Source: Entomomonas moraniae
Lineage (GTDB): Bacteria; Pseudomonadota; Gammaproteobacteria; Pseudomonadales; Pseudomonadaceae
Direction: 5' to 3'
NCBI RefSeq assembly: GCF_003991975.1
Contig: NZ_CP029822.1
Location: forward strand, 2,753,648-2,817,647
Length of the DNA stretch: 64,000 bases
Part shown: positions 49,688-59,915 of the stretch, piece after piece
Layout: every line of letters starts with the position of its first letter
How positions within the stretch are numbered: position 1 is the stretch's first letter
The notes under the pieces: generated by a model
The model's database searches: none
Told to the model about the DNA's origin: nothing
What the model saw: only the letters and a program-made list of their open reading frames with translations
Translations under genes and position numbers: made by a program

Positions 49688-50284
49688 TTAAGATACCGTT
49701 TTTTTAGGTGCTGTAACTCTTGTTACAGGTCTTTTTACTGGGGTGGTTTTAGATGCTGCTGTTGCCCTAGGTTTTGATGGTGTTTTTGCAATAGGTTTTT
49801 TGGCTACGGTTCTTGACGTTTGTTTGGCAACCGCTGGTGCTGTCTTTACTGGGGCTTTTGTTGCAGTTGATGTTACTTTTGCTGCTGTAGGATTTAATAA
49901 GGTACTTACGCGCTCTTTAACCCGTGTAATGCCTTTGGCTAAATCCAAACTTTTTGTAGAGTCTTTTTTTAACGTATTAAGGTAAGTAAATAGTTTTTGT
50001 TGTTGATTTTGTAGTTTATTATGCGAGTCTTTTAATTCAATAATTGCTTTTTGTGCTTTAGCCTTAGCTTTGGCTTTGTTCGCTTCATTGGCTTTAGCAA
50101 GCTTTTCTTCTGTTTTGACTAGCTTCTCTTGTATTTTTACACGTTGTTTTTCTAGTTTAGTAAGTGCTTTTTCTGTTTCTTGCTGCGCCTCAATGCAAGC
50201 TGTTTGTAATTGGTTAACTAATGTATCACTTAGATCATGAAGTAGATGCAGAGGTGTTCTAACTGTTTTTTTTGTAGATGACAT
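49688..50284 (-). CDS. AlgP-like histone H1-like protein
   Basis: A 198-residue protein that matches Pseudomonas AlgP (AlgR3) at the N-terminus: MSSTKKTVRTPLHLLHDLSD, then LTKLEKQRVKIQEKL. Residues about 25-120 are a coiled coil rich in Lys, Glu and Ala. The C-terminal third is a Lys/Ala/Pro/Thr tail resembling histone H1. The tail has none of the long tandem KPAA repeats of P. aeruginosa AlgP, so the protein is much shorter. ATG 50284 is chosen on AAGGGAA upstream and the family N-terminus. DNA binding is likely; a role in alginate regulation is not implied here. Confidence 0.82.
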   Translation of the reverse strand: MSSTKKTVRTPLHLLHDLSDTLVNQLQTACIEAQQETEKALTKLEKQRVKIQEKLVKTEEKLAKANEANKAKAKAKAQKAIIELKDSHNKLQNQQQKLFTYLNTLKKDSTKSLDLAKGITRVKERVSTLLNPTAAKVTSTATKAPVKTAPAVAKQTSRTVAKKPIAKTPSKPRATAASKTTPVKRPVTRVTAPKKTVS

Positions 50285-50541
50285 TTTACATTTTCCCTTA
50301 GCGATGAGTTGGTGCAATTTAATTCTTATTAACTAGCCTTAATATCATAGCTCAATTGGCGGTATTGTATAAGATTTTTTCTGTAGGAAATTGTTTTAAA
50401 ATTAGTATTTTTAGTTAAATATTTCTAGTTAATTCTCTGTAGTGCTGGCTTATGATAGCGGGTTTGTACGCATCATTATTTGACTTGATTAGAATGATTA
50501 AAAGATTATCGGTTTATTAGATAAATCAGTATAATAGCGCC

Positions 50542-52848
50542 ATGGAAAGATCGAAAAAAAAACGAGTAAAAAAAACTAAAAAACAATCCAGTCGTTGGCT
50601 AGTATTGTTTGGTTGGATATTTAAATTATCATTAGTCGCTATTGTTGTTATTGCACCGTATATTATTTATCTAGATGCTGTAGTTCAAGATAAGTTTTCT
50701 GGTAAGCGTTGGACAATACCCGCTAAAGTATATGCACGCCCGCTTGAATTGTATAAAGGTCAGAAACTTTCGAAAGAAGATTTTTTAACAGAGCTTAATG
50801 CTTTAGGCTATAGTTCTGTTGTGACAGTAAACAATGTTGGACAGATGCATGTGGAAGGCAATGATGTCAGTGTTTATGTTCGAGGTTTCCACTTTTATGA
50901 AGGAAAAGAACCTGCAAAACTGATTACAGTTTCTTTCTCTGGTAATACCGTTAGTCAGATTACAGATTCAAAAAATCAAAAAATTCCGCTTGTTCGCTTA
51001 GATCCAATGCTGATAGGTGGGGTTTATCCTGCCCATAATGAAGATAGAATATTGGTTAAGTTAGATCAAGTTCCCCCCTTACTTGTCCGATCCCTTGTTG
51101 CTGTTGAAGATAAACGTTTTTATAAACACCATGGTATATCCATGATAGGTATTGCACGTGCTGTTTATACAAACATTGTAAGAAAAAAATTATCTCAAGG
51201 TGGTAGTACACTGACCCAACAGCTAGTTAAAAATTTTTATTTGACCAATGAGCGTACAGTTAAGCGTAAAGCCAATGAAGCAATCATGTCCTTATTGCTT
51301 GAGATGCATTATGATAAAAATGAAATTTTAGAAGCTTATTTAAATGAAGTCTTTTTAGCGCAAGATGGGCAGCGCTCTATTCATGGATTTGGTTTAGCAA
51401 GCCAATACTTCTTTGGACAACCCATTTCTGAATTAAAACTACCACAAATCGCCTTATTAGTTGGAATGGTAAAAGGACCGTCCTATTATAATCCTCGGCG
51501 TAATCCTAAGTTGGCTACTGAGCGCCGTAATGTGGTATTGGATGTTTTAGCTGAGCAAAATATTATTTCTGCTAATGATGCAGCAAAAGCTAAAGCTGCA
51601 CCTTTAGGCGTTATTCCTCAAGGACGTTTAGGGATTAGCTCATTCCCTGCTTTTATCGATTTGGTGAAACGTCAACTTCGTGAAGATTATAAAGAAGAAG
51701 ATTTAACCGAAGAAGGCCTAAGAATCTTTACCAGTTTAGACCCCATTATTCAAATTAAGGCTGAGCGTGCTCTGGATGGTACATTAAAGCGTTTAGGTAA
51801 TCGTGCCAATGATTTAGAAGCGGCGATGGTGATCACTAACCCATCAACAGGTGAATTACTTGGTTTAATCGGTAGTCGTGATCGTAACTATGTCGGCTTT
51901 AATCGAGCCATTGATGCGATTAGACCTATTGGTTCACAAATGAAACCTGCTGTTTATTTAACTGCATTAGAAAGTTTAAGGTACACGTTAACGACTTTTA
52001 TTCAAGATGAACCTTATGCCGTTCCTTTAGCCGGTGGTAAAGAGTGGCGGCCACAAAACTTTGATCGTAAGTTTCATGGTAATATTTTCTTTTTTCAAGC
52101 ATTGGCTAATTCTTTTAATGTTTCTACGGTAAGAATTGGTATGGATGTAGGCGTAGCTAATGTGTTAAAGACAATTAAGCGTTTAGGGGTAAATAATGAT
52201 TATCCTGCTTATCCTGCCATGTTATTGGGTTCTGCCTCAATGACACCCATGGACGTATCCAAAATGTTTCAGACAATAGCCAATGGCGGTTATGATACAA
52301 CTGTTCGCTCGATTCGTAATGTGTTAGACGCAAAAGGTAATCGACTTGGTCGTTATCCTTATGAAACACAGCAACGTTTTGATGCAGGTGCTATTTACTT
52401 GTTACAGTTCGCTATGCAACGTGTGATGAGAGAGGGAACGGGCCGTTCTGCTTATAATCAAGTACCAAGTTCGATTAATCTAGCAGGAAAAACAGGGACA
52501 TCAAATGATTTAAAAGATAGCTGGTTTACTGGCTTTGGCCAAGATATATTAGCAACAGTATGGTTAGGTAAAGATGATAATAGTAATACCTCTTTAACGG
52601 GAGCATCAGGTTCATTACAAGTATGGTCTAGCTTTATGAAAGAGGCGAGACCAACTTCTTTAAATATGCCATTACCCAGTAATGTGGTTTATGCTTGGGT
52701 AGATGCTGAAACAGGTGAGGGCAGTGGTGAAGATTGCCCTAATGCAATACAGATTCCTTATATAAAAGGAACTGCTCCTGCGCCAGCTTTATCATGTAAG
52801 AGACCAGATGGGTCTACGACTGATTGGATACGTGGTTGGATAAATTAA
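50542..52848 (+). CDS. mrcB: Penicillin-binding protein 1B (bifunctional)
   Basis: Inner-membrane peptidoglycan synthase of 768 residues. A basic cytoplasmic tail (KKKRVKKTKKQ) and one membrane helix (about 27-50) precede a UB2H-like segment. The GT51 transglycosylase domain has VAVEDKRFYKHHGIS and GGSTLTQQLVKNF. The transpeptidase domain has Ser465 in SQMK and KTG at 650-652. The next gene encodes a TPR lipoprotein like LpoP, the known activator of Pseudomonas PBP1b. A normal length and all motifs suggest an active enzyme. Confidence 0.95.
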   Translation: MERSKKKRVKKTKKQSSRWLVLFGWIFKLSLVAIVVIAPYIIYLDAVVQDKFSGKRWTIPAKVYARPLELYKGQKLSKEDFLTELNALGYSSVVTVNNVGQMHVEGNDVSVYVRGFHFYEGKEPAKLITVSFSGNTVSQITDSKNQKIPLVRLDPMLIGGVYPAHNEDRILVKLDQVPPLLVRSLVAVEDKRFYKHHGISMIGIARAVYTNIVRKKLSQGGSTLTQQLVKNFYLTNERTVKRKANEAIMSLLLEMHYDKNEILEAYLNEVFLAQDGQRSIHGFGLASQYFFGQPISELKLPQIALLVGMVKGPSYYNPRRNPKLATERRNVVLDVLAEQNIISANDAAKAKAAPLGVIPQGRLGISSFPAFIDLVKRQLREDYKEEDLTEEGLRIFTSLDPIIQIKAERALDGTLKRLGNRANDLEAAMVITNPSTGELLGLIGSRDRNYVGFNRAIDAIRPIGSQMKPAVYLTALESLRYTLTTFIQDEPYAVPLAGGKEWRPQNFDRKFHGNIFFFQALANSFNVSTVRIGMDVGVANVLKTIKRLGVNNDYPAYPAMLLGSASMTPMDVSKMFQTIANGGYDTTVRSIRNVLDAKGNRLGRYPYETQQRFDAGAIYLLQFAMQRVMREGTGRSAYNQVPSSINLAGKTGTSNDLKDSWFTGFGQDILATVWLGKDDNSNTSLTGASGSLQVWSSFMKEARPTSLNMPLPSNVVYAWVDAETGEGSGEDCPNAIQIPYIKGTAPAPALSCKRPDGSTTDWIRGWIN

Positions 52849-52863
52849 TATTAGGATTAAAAT

Positions 52864-53484
52864 ATGAGTGTTAAGTTGAAAAGAATAGCATTAGCGTTTA
52901 GTACGATTGTTGTTTTGTCGGGGTGTGGAACGAATCAACCAGATTCCATTCCTGTTGTTGATGCAAGTTCTCCTTTATCGAACAAGCCAAATCCTCTTGA
53001 AAAGAATACAACACCCGTTTCTAGTCCTTCAAAAAATGAAGCTGTTGCACAAGCAATACCTCAGGGGGTTGATGAAGATGTTCAACCTGCTGCTGTCCAT
53101 GATAGTTCAGCGCTTCCTACAGGTATTCCTGTCAGCAATAATGGTGGTGGCGCACCCTTAGATGATGCAGTGCTTGCATTATTAACAACCGCACAACAAC
53201 AAAAAGATGCGGGTAATTTGAATGAAGCAGCTGCAAGTGCGGAGCGTGCTCAACGTATTGCTCCAAGCGAACCAAGGGTGTTATATATGCTTTCAGTTAT
53301 TCGCTTGCAACAAGGTGATGCTGAAGTGGCAGAACAGTTAGCCCGTAGAGCATTATCTTATACGACAGATGGGCAGGCAGAACTGAAATCAAATCTGTGG
53401 GAAGTGGTTGCACAAGCACGCGATAAGCAAGGTGACCAAGTAGGTGCAGATCAAGCACGCCAGCAAAAAACTACCAGTATTTAA
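52864..53484 (+). CDS. TPR lipoprotein, LpoP-like activator of PBP1b
   Basis: A 206-residue lipoprotein with lipobox LSGC (Cys21), a Pro/Ser-rich linker (about 25-100) and two to three TPR-like helices (about 105-200, with AQQQKDAGNLNEAAASAERA and AEQLARRALSYTTDGQAEL). The position 15 bases after mrcB, the lipid anchor and the TPR domain all match LpoP of P. aeruginosa, which activates PBP1b from the outer membrane. Similarity is inferred from architecture and context. A strong terminator follows. Confidence 0.8.
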   Translation: MSVKLKRIALAFSTIVVLSGCGTNQPDSIPVVDASSPLSNKPNPLEKNTTPVSSPSKNEAVAQAIPQGVDEDVQPAAVHDSSALPTGIPVSNNGGGAPLDDAVLALLTTAQQQKDAGNLNEAAASAERAQRIAPSEPRVLYMLSVIRLQQGDAEVAEQLARRALSYTTDGQAELKSNLWEVVAQARDKQGDQVGADQARQQKTTSI

Positions 53485-53496
53485 TTTTCTATAAAG

Positions 53497-53531
53497 ATAA
53501 AAAGGGAATATGCTGTTCCCTTTTTATTTTC
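53497..53531 (+). terminator. Terminator after the lpoP-like gene
   Basis: A 12-base perfect stem ATAAAAAGGGAA/TTCCCTTTTTAT (53497-53508 with 53516-53527) with a seven-base loop and a T-rich tail lies 12 bases past the stop codon. Confidence 0.88.
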
Positions 53532-53557
53532 TCGCTTATGTTATTTAACTAATTACT

Positions 53558-55570
53558 ATGTCTTCTCTTAATCCCCGTCAGCGTGAGGCAGTTCATTCAA
53601 TTAGTGGCCCTTTATTGGTTCTTGCTGGTGCAGGTTCTGGCAAAACCAGTGTAATCACTAAGAAAATAGCTTACCTTATTCAAGAGTGTGGTATCAAAGC
53701 ACATCATATCGTGGCAGTGACTTTTACCAATAAAGCCGCCAGAGAAATGAAAGAGCGGGTTAGCGGCTTATTGCGTAAAGGTGAGGGGCGAGGCTTAACC
53801 GTATCCACCTTTCATAACCTAGGGCTAAATATTATTCGTAAAGAATATCTAACGCTAGGCTATAAAGCAGGCTTTTCTATTTTTGATGATACTGATGTTA
53901 AGTCACTGCTGAAAGAAATTATGCATAAGGAATATGCGGGTGACGATGGTATTGATGAGGCACTGAATAGAATTAGTCGCTGGAAAAATAATTTAGTTTT
54001 ACCTAACGAGGCTGTAGAACAAGCGCGTAATGCCAATGAACAAATGCTAGCGCATCTTTACATGCACTATCAACGGCTATTAAAGGCTTATAATGCAGTT
54101 GATTTTGATGATCTTATTTTATTGCCTGTTAAGCTTTTTCAAGGTAATGAAGCCTTATTACAACGTTGGCGTAATAAAGTGCGTTATTTATTGGTCGATG
54201 AATATCAAGATACCAATGCAAGCCAATATTTGTTAATCAAGCTATTGGTAGCAGATCGGGCACAATTTACGGTAGTAGGTGATGATGACCAATCTATTTA
54301 TGCATGGCGTGGCGCAAAGCCAGAAAACTTGATGCAGCTAAAGCAAGATTTTCCCTCTTTAAAAGTGATTATGTTAGAGCAAAATTACCGTTCAACGAGT
54401 CGTATTTTAAAGTGTGCTAATCACTTAATTACCAATAATCCCCACGTATTTGAGAAAAAATTATGGAGCGATAAAGGGGATGGTGATTTAATCAGAGTGA
54501 TTCGTTGTCGTAATGAAGAGGCCGAAGCTGAACGTGTTGCAACAGAAATACAAGCCATTGTGTTAAAAACACAGCGCTCCTATGGGCAGTTTGCAATTCT
54601 TTACCGTGGTAATTATCAAGCTCGTTTGATCGAGCTAAAACTTCAACACCACAACGTACCTTATGTCATTACTGGAGGGACAAGTTTTTTCGCTCGGCAA
54701 GAAGTGAGAGATATCATGTCTTATTTGCGCTTGTTAGTAAATCCAGATGATGATAACGCTTTTTTACGGGTGATTAATGTTCCACGCCGTGAAATAGGTT
54801 CGGTGACGTTAGAAAAGCTGAGTAATTATGCCACTCAACAGCGTACATCCCTTTATAATGCTGCCAGTGATAGAGCTTTGTTAGATACGCTGGACCAACG
54901 TTTTGTCGAGCGTTTACAACGTTTTACCAGTTGGATGGACAGCATTCGTCAACAATGCAGCCAAGGTGATCCTGTGGCAGTCTTGCGCAGTATGGTGGTT
55001 GATATTGATTATGAAACTTGGCTTAGACAAAATGCTTCCAACGATAAAGTGGCAGAAGCCAGAATGGGTAATGTGTGGTTTCTGATTGATGCGTTAAAAA
55101 ATACCCTTGAGCGAGATGACGAGGGTAAAATGACCATTGAAGAGGCGGTTTCACGATTGGTGCTAAGAGATATGCTCGATCGCCAAGCAGAAGAAAAAGA
55201 GGAAGATGCGGTACAGTTGATGACATTGCATGCCTCTAAAGGGCTAGAGTTTCCTTTTGTATTTTTAATGGGGATGGAAGAAGAGTTACTGCCTCACCGC
55301 TCTAGTATTGAAGTCGATAATATAGAAGAAGAGAGGCGTTTGGCTTATGTAGGTATTACACGCGCTAAGCAGCATTTAACTCTGACCTATGCGGGAAAAC
55401 GTCGCCAATATGGTGAGGTAATTGATTGTTTGCCAAGCCGTTTTTTAGCAGAACTTCCACAAGAAGAGTTAAGATACGAAGGGCTAGAGAATACACCTGT
55501 TGAGCAAAAAGCCGAAGCAGGCAATACGGCACTGTCTAATATCCGCGATTTATTAAAGAAGAAAAGCTAA
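53558..55570 (+). CDS. rep: ATP-dependent DNA helicase Rep
   Basis: Superfamily 1A 3'-5' helicase of 670 residues that clears proteins ahead of the replication fork. Motifs include LNPRQREAV, Walker A GAGSGKT (24-30), AVTFTNKAAREMKERV, Walker B DEYQDTNASQY (about 219), GDDDQSIYAWRGA, EQNYRST and MTLHASKGLEF. The length and the C-terminal EEERRLAYVGITRAKQHL identify Rep rather than the longer UvrD. Its stop overlaps the Nudix gene start by one base. Confidence 0.93.
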   Translation: MSSLNPRQREAVHSISGPLLVLAGAGSGKTSVITKKIAYLIQECGIKAHHIVAVTFTNKAAREMKERVSGLLRKGEGRGLTVSTFHNLGLNIIRKEYLTLGYKAGFSIFDDTDVKSLLKEIMHKEYAGDDGIDEALNRISRWKNNLVLPNEAVEQARNANEQMLAHLYMHYQRLLKAYNAVDFDDLILLPVKLFQGNEALLQRWRNKVRYLLVDEYQDTNASQYLLIKLLVADRAQFTVVGDDDQSIYAWRGAKPENLMQLKQDFPSLKVIMLEQNYRSTSRILKCANHLITNNPHVFEKKLWSDKGDGDLIRVIRCRNEEAEAERVATEIQAIVLKTQRSYGQFAILYRGNYQARLIELKLQHHNVPYVITGGTSFFARQEVRDIMSYLRLLVNPDDDNAFLRVINVPRREIGSVTLEKLSNYATQQRTSLYNAASDRALLDTLDQRFVERLQRFTSWMDSIRQQCSQGDPVAVLRSMVVDIDYETWLRQNASNDKVAEARMGNVWFLIDALKNTLERDDEGKMTIEEAVSRLVLRDMLDRQAEEKEEDAVQLMTLHASKGLEFPFVFLMGMEEELLPHRSSIEVDNIEEERRLAYVGITRAKQHLTLTYAGKRRQYGEVIDCLPSRFLAELPQEELRYEGLENTPVEQKAEAGNTALSNIRDLLKKKS

Positions 55571-55971
55571 TGACTAAAATAATTACTATTGCTGCTGCAT
55601 GCATTATTGATCCCCTTAATCGCTTATTAGTGGTTCGTAAGCAAGGTTCTGAAATTTTCATGCAACCGGGCGGAAAGATAGAACTTAATGAAAAGCCTAT
55701 AGAAGCCTTAGTTAGAGAAATTAAAGAAGAATTGTTGTTAGCAATTGATTTAAGTTTGCCGAAGTATATTGGTCAGTTTGAAGCCCCTGCCGCTAATGAG
55801 CCAGGTTATATTGTGAAGGCCGAGCTATTCAAAATAGATTTACCTTATAGTCCAGAGTTAACAGTAGCCGCTGAAATAGCAGAGGCTAAATGGCTAACTG
55901 AGAAAGAGATAACCACCATTAATATGGCGCCACTGATGCATACCTATGTGATTCCTCTTTGGATAAAGTAA
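55570..55971 (+). CDS. Nudix hydrolase
   Basis: A 133-residue Nudix-fold protein probably cleaving a nucleoside diphosphate derivative or oxidised nucleotide. The Nudix box is GGKIELNEKPIEALVREIKE followed by E, close to GX5EX7REUXEE. The Gly normally three residues after the last Glu pair is replaced by Leu (EELLL). The catalytic glutamates are retained. It is coupled to rep by a TAATG overlap. The substrate is unknown. Confidence 0.82.
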   Translation: MTKIITIAAACIIDPLNRLLVVRKQGSEIFMQPGGKIELNEKPIEALVREIKEELLLAIDLSLPKYIGQFEAPAANEPGYIVKAELFKIDLPYSPELTVAAEIAEAKWLTEKEITTINMAPLMHTYVIPLWIK

Positions 55972-55989
55972 TAAAGTTAAGTTGTTTGA

Positions 55990-56020
55990 ATAGAAAGCCG
56001 TTGATAGAGCGGCTTTCTAT
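55990..56020. terminator. Hairpin between Nudix and tcuB genes
   Basis: An 11-base perfect stem ATAGAAAGCCG/CGGCTTTCTAT (55990-56000 with 56010-56020) with a nine-base loop lies 18 bases past the Nudix stop. There is no T run after it, so it is a weak or rho-independent-like terminator candidate. Confidence 0.5.
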
Positions 56021-56141
56021 TATGTGATTACTTATGGAATTGCGCCTTAGATACGGATGAACGGCGAAGATAAAGACTTGCCAACTTTTATTATTTTTTT
56101 AAATATAGCCAATTTACTTTTATTTATCGGGTGTTAATTAT

Positions 56142-57263
56142 TTAGTTGTTTCTTTGTTCTATTTGAAACTTTAATAAGGCAGTACTCCGATAAAAGCCAT
56201 GGGCAAATTTACCAAACGGTATTGTTAAAAAAAATGTCATCACACTGGCTAAGTGGATAATTAATAAAATACCCATGGCTGAAGTATTTCTAAATCCAAG
56301 TAAGGCCAATCCTGTTACACTAATGATCAGTAATAAGAAAATAAATCCACGATCCATTGGTTTTTGTTTAGCATCACCATGCAGTGGGTCACGCTTGACA
56401 TTAAGATATAAGAGTCCTACGGGTCCTATTATTAAGCCCAAGCCACCCACTGTACCGAATATGACAGGTAAACTAAAAAATGGATAGGGAGCTTCAAGCC
56501 CTAAAAAGTAATGATAACCTGTAGCGAAAATGGTGGCTAAGAAGCACAGTAAAAAACCGTACATTGTGAGGTGGTGAAAGCGGCGGCGAATCAGTGTATA
56601 ACGATCACTATCTTCATTACAGCCTTTGCCATGCCCCCCATCAAGGTACTTGAGTGTAAGGATATCTTTAGTAGCATCTTTAATATCAACAGCTTTTACC
56701 TGATTTTTAATCACTTGAGAGGTTTGTCGCCAAAAATTAGTAAGACCAAGCCCTAGCAGTAAAAAAGCCAGAATAAAGATACTACCAAAAGTGATGGCTA
56801 AAAAGTTATGAGGGAAAATACTGTAAAAATTGCCCTGATATAACCCAAATAGGCTGTTGTTATTGAAAAAAGTAGTCACTAATAAAAAGAAAGTAAACGT
56901 TAGTGTGAGTAAACTAACCATAGTAATACCTGCTTTTTGATAGAGCTGACCTAAAAAGCGAGGGATTGAGAAATTTTGGTAGGTTTCTAAACGCACTTTT
57001 GCCATCGCTTTAGGAATGTTAACGCCGAACTCGTGTGGTGGAGCATATTGGCAAGCATGAAGACAGTTACCACAGTTATGGCAAATATTGGCTAGATAAT
57101 GAATATCTGCACGATTAAAGGATAGACGATGAGTCATGGCTTGAAAAACAGCACAGAAAGACTCACAGTAACGGCAAGCATTACAAATTTGCAGTGCCGC
57201 CGCCGCCTCTTGTTCATTTTTAGACAGCTGAACAACTGGAATTAATTGATTAGCAGTACTCAT
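56142..57263 (-). CDS. tcuB: Tricarballylate utilization electron-transfer protein TcuB
   Basis: Membrane iron-sulfur protein of 373 residues that reoxidises the TcuA flavin. Two [4Fe-4S] ferredoxin-type clusters are seen: [11 protein letters not shown] (27-37) and [11 protein letters not shown] (61-71). The following part has about six membrane helices with several His residues, fitting a cytochrome b-like anchor (CitB/TcuB family). It overlaps the tcuA stop by one base, so both are cotranscribed. The transporter gene tcuC is not adjacent. Confidence 0.88.
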   Translation of the reverse strand: MSTANQLIPVVQLSKNEQEAAAALQICNACRYCESFCAVFQAMTHRLSFNRADIHYLANICHNCGNCLHACQYAPPHEFGVNIPKAMAKVRLETYQNFSIPRFLGQLYQKAGITMVSLLTLTFTFFLLVTTFFNNNSLFGLYQGNFYSIFPHNFLAITFGSIFILAFLLLGLGLTNFWRQTSQVIKNQVKAVDIKDATKDILTLKYLDGGHGKGCNEDSDRYTLIRRRFHHLTMYGFLLCFLATIFATGYHYFLGLEAPYPFFSLPVIFGTVGGLGLIIGPVGLLYLNVKRDPLHGDAKQKPMDRGFIFLLLIISVTGLALLGFRNTSAMGILLIIHLASVMTFFLTIPFGKFAHGFYRSTALLKFQIEQRNN

Positions 57264-58660
57264 TAGATGGTCTCTTTTATTAAAGCAGCTTTTGCTGCAT
57301 TTTTACCTGCAATACGTCCGAATGTCGTTCCAATAGACATGCCAACACCCGCTGTATACCCTTGACCTAGTACATTACCGGCCATCATTTCACCGGCGAC
57401 ATAAAGATTTGGACTTGGCAAGTTGTTAAAACGTACTGCCGAGTCTTCTTCAACTTTTAGACCTAAATAAGTAAAGGTAATGCCTGGGCGTAAGGCATAG
57501 GCATAAAACGGTGGTGTATCCAAAGGGGTTGCCCAGTGTGTTTTTGCTGGCGTTAAGTCTTGTGTATGGCAATTATCCAGTACGGTATGATTAAATTCAC
57601 CTTTTATGCAGGCTTGATTAAAACCATTAACAGTTTTTTCAAGTTTTTCTGGGTTAAGATCGCATAGTACAGCGAGCTCTCGGATAGTATTGGCGGTTTT
57701 TCCTGCAAAAACTGGGGGCATAAAGCGACCCAATGATTTCGAATCAATAATAGAAAAGCCAATTTGACTCGGCTGCTTGGCGACAAGTCGCCCCCAAATA
57801 GCATACCGTTTAGGCCAAAAGTCTTCTCCTTCATCATAAAAGCGTTGAGCATTTTTATTGACGACAATGCCTAGTGAGACGCAGTCTATACGGGTACAGA
57901 TTCCACCATCATATAATGGGGCTCTAGCATCTACAGCAACGCAATGCGATTGTGAAGGATCACCAATAATATCAGCGCCTTGATCAATCATGAATTTAAG
58001 TAGATTTCCTTGGTTAAAACGTGTACCGCGAATAACGAAGTTATCAGCAATCCATTCGCCCTCTTCATTTTTTCCCCATGCTTCTTTTAGCCAGTTAAGG
58101 TTTGATTCAAACCCTCCCGCTGCTAAAACACAGGCTTTAGCTTCAAAGCGTGTACCATCTTCAGCGATAGCTGCTACAAATTTGCTATCGTTTAATTCTA
58201 ACTCCTTTATTTTGGTGTTGTATCTAATTTTTATCCCTAAGGCAATTGCACTGCGATAATAGGCATTAATCAGCGCTTTACCTCCACCCATAAAAAATGC
58301 ATTGGTTCGTGCAACATGCAATGCACCTGAAAGTGGAGGTTGAAAATTGACACCGTGTTTTTTCATCCATGTTCGACAGCTTTCTGTTGAGTGAATGACT
58401 AATCGTGCTAGTGTTTCATTTGTTTTTCCAGCAGTTACTTTAAGTAAGTCTTGCCAGAATTCTTCTTCAGGATAGGCCTCAACTAAAACATCTTGAGGCG
58501 CATTATGCATACAGCGTAGATTGCGCGTATGCTGAGAATTACCACCTCGCCATTCTTTAGGTGCTGCTTCAAGTAGCAGTACAGAAGCTCCTGCTTCCTG
58601 TGCAGTAATAGCTGCGCAGAGCGCCGCATTACCGCCACCAATTACTAAAACATCGTACAT
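57263..58660 (-). CDS. tcuA: FAD-dependent tricarballylate dehydrogenase TcuA
   Basis: Flavoprotein of 465 residues that oxidises tricarballylate to cis-aconitate. It starts with the FAD dinucleotide fold [20 protein letters not shown] and has [12 protein letters not shown]. The C-terminal part has [20 protein letters not shown]. This pattern belongs to the fumarate reductase/succinate dehydrogenase-type family, and the partner TcuB supports the TcuA name. A LysR-type gene lies just upstream in the same direction. Confidence 0.88.
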   Translation of the reverse strand: MYDVLVIGGGNAALCAAITAQEAGASVLLLEAAPKEWRGGNSQHTRNLRCMHNAPQDVLVEAYPEEEFWQDLLKVTAGKTNETLARLVIHSTESCRTWMKKHGVNFQPPLSGALHVARTNAFFMGGGKALINAYYRSAIALGIKIRYNTKIKELELNDSKFVAAIAEDGTRFEAKACVLAAGGFESNLNWLKEAWGKNEEGEWIADNFVIRGTRFNQGNLLKFMIDQGADIIGDPSQSHCVAVDARAPLYDGGICTRIDCVSLGIVVNKNAQRFYDEGEDFWPKRYAIWGRLVAKQPSQIGFSIIDSKSLGRFMPPVFAGKTANTIRELAVLCDLNPEKLEKTVNGFNQACIKGEFNHTVLDNCHTQDLTPAKTHWATPLDTPPFYAYALRPGITFTYLGLKVEEDSAVRFNNLPSPNLYVAGEMMAGNVLGQGYTAGVGMSIGTTFGRIAGKNAAKAALIKETI

Positions 58661-58762
58661 AGCTAATCCTTTTAATTATTTTTTTATCACTGTAAAGGAA
58701 ATATAGCTATGCTAGTAAGTAGCAAAAAATGTAGAGGGGGTTAATTTAATTGAATACCCCAA

Positions 58763-59689
58763 CTATATTAAGCTTGTGCCTAACCATGCACCTTGCTGAA
58801 TTAAATCATTTGTAGAAGCACGTATAACAGATTTTGCTGCTAGTGCTGAGGGAGATAGTACCTCTTCAGAAAGACTGACTAAATAATTAGTTCGTTCAAT
58901 CGTTGGGTTGATTATTTTTAAACTGTTTAAATGGTGATAGTGTTGGTTAATAAAAATGCTGCTAGGCTGAATAGTAGCAACACATAGGCTAGCAACTGTT
59001 TTCATTAATAAACTAAGGCCATCAATTTCATAGATGATGTTGAGTTTTGATATTTCTTTATCAATGAGGCGCCTTAGACCATGGCCTGTGCTGGGTAATG
59101 CTAGAGGTAAAGGTTCTATATGGTTTGATGGAAGTGTTTCTTGTTCCAAATAGTTTTCTAAATGATAGAGTTTAAAGAATTCATTATTACCAATCAGTGA
59201 CATTGACTCATTGATTAGCGGTTCAGATGTCCAGCTTTCATCAGTGGGTTGATTAAAAATAATCGCTAAATCAAGTTGGTGATTATTGATCAGTTTGATG
59301 AGGTTACCAGATAAGCTTTCTACAATGTGTACTTTAATATCAGGATAGCGTTCGGCCATCAGCTGGATAAAATGTACACCTAAAATAGAGGCGGTGCTAG
59401 GAGGTAAACCAACACTCACATAGCCTACAAGACGTGATGATTGAGCTGCTTCTATCGCTTGGTTAGCATAGCGTAGTACTTGGCGTGCTTGTTTTAAAAA
59501 AGCAAGTCCTGCTGGCGTCGGTGTTACGCCTAAAGGGGAGCGTTGTAGCAAGCGAGTAGCAAGTTCTGATTCTAATTTTGATAACTGTTGGCTCAAAACA
59601 GAGGCGCCTACATTCAAATGTTTAGCGGCTTTACCTATGCTGCCCTGTTCAACGATTAATATAAAAGAGCGAAGTTGTCGTAACTCCAT
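58763..59689 (-). CDS. tcuR: LysR family regulator, probably TcuR
   Basis: A 308-residue LysR regulator with the helix-turn-helix at residues 1-60 (MELRQLRSFILIVEQGSIGK, then HLNVGASVLSQQLSKLESEL) and an effector domain (about 90-300). It is 102 bases upstream of tcuA in the same orientation. The N-terminus resembles Nac/TcuR-type members. In Salmonella TcuR activates tcuABC when tricarballylate is present. The assignment rests on context; other LysR proteins of this class look similar. Confidence 0.75.
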   Translation of the reverse strand: MELRQLRSFILIVEQGSIGKAAKHLNVGASVLSQQLSKLESELATRLLQRSPLGVTPTPAGLAFLKQARQVLRYANQAIEAAQSSRLVGYVSVGLPPSTASILGVHFIQLMAERYPDIKVHIVESLSGNLIKLINNHQLDLAIIFNQPTDESWTSEPLINESMSLIGNNEFFKLYHLENYLEQETLPSNHIEPLPLALPSTGHGLRRLIDKEISKLNIIYEIDGLSLLMKTVASLCVATIQPSSIFINQHYHHLNSLKIINPTIERTNYLVSLSEEVLSPSALAAKSVIRASTNDLIQQGAWLGTSLI

Positions 59690-59915
59690 GATGGCTACCT
59701 ATTTTTATAACTTAGTCATGTTATGGGCTCAGTAATTTATTAGAGATTGTCACAGTATTTATACGTGTTATTTAAAACAACCGTCTAACGCCTCTGAGAT
59801 TTAATTATAATTTTGTATTTTATGAGTCGTTAAATATTACTTGATTATGCCACAGTTTCAATAAGGATGGGTATAGCTGTTTATTGCATAGTCTGTGAAT
59901 ATTTCAATAAGCAGA

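Noticed and set aside
49743-49985. Hydrophobic Ala/Val frame opposite the AlgP-like gene
   Set aside because: It is the antisense reading of the Lys/Ala/Pro-rich tail.
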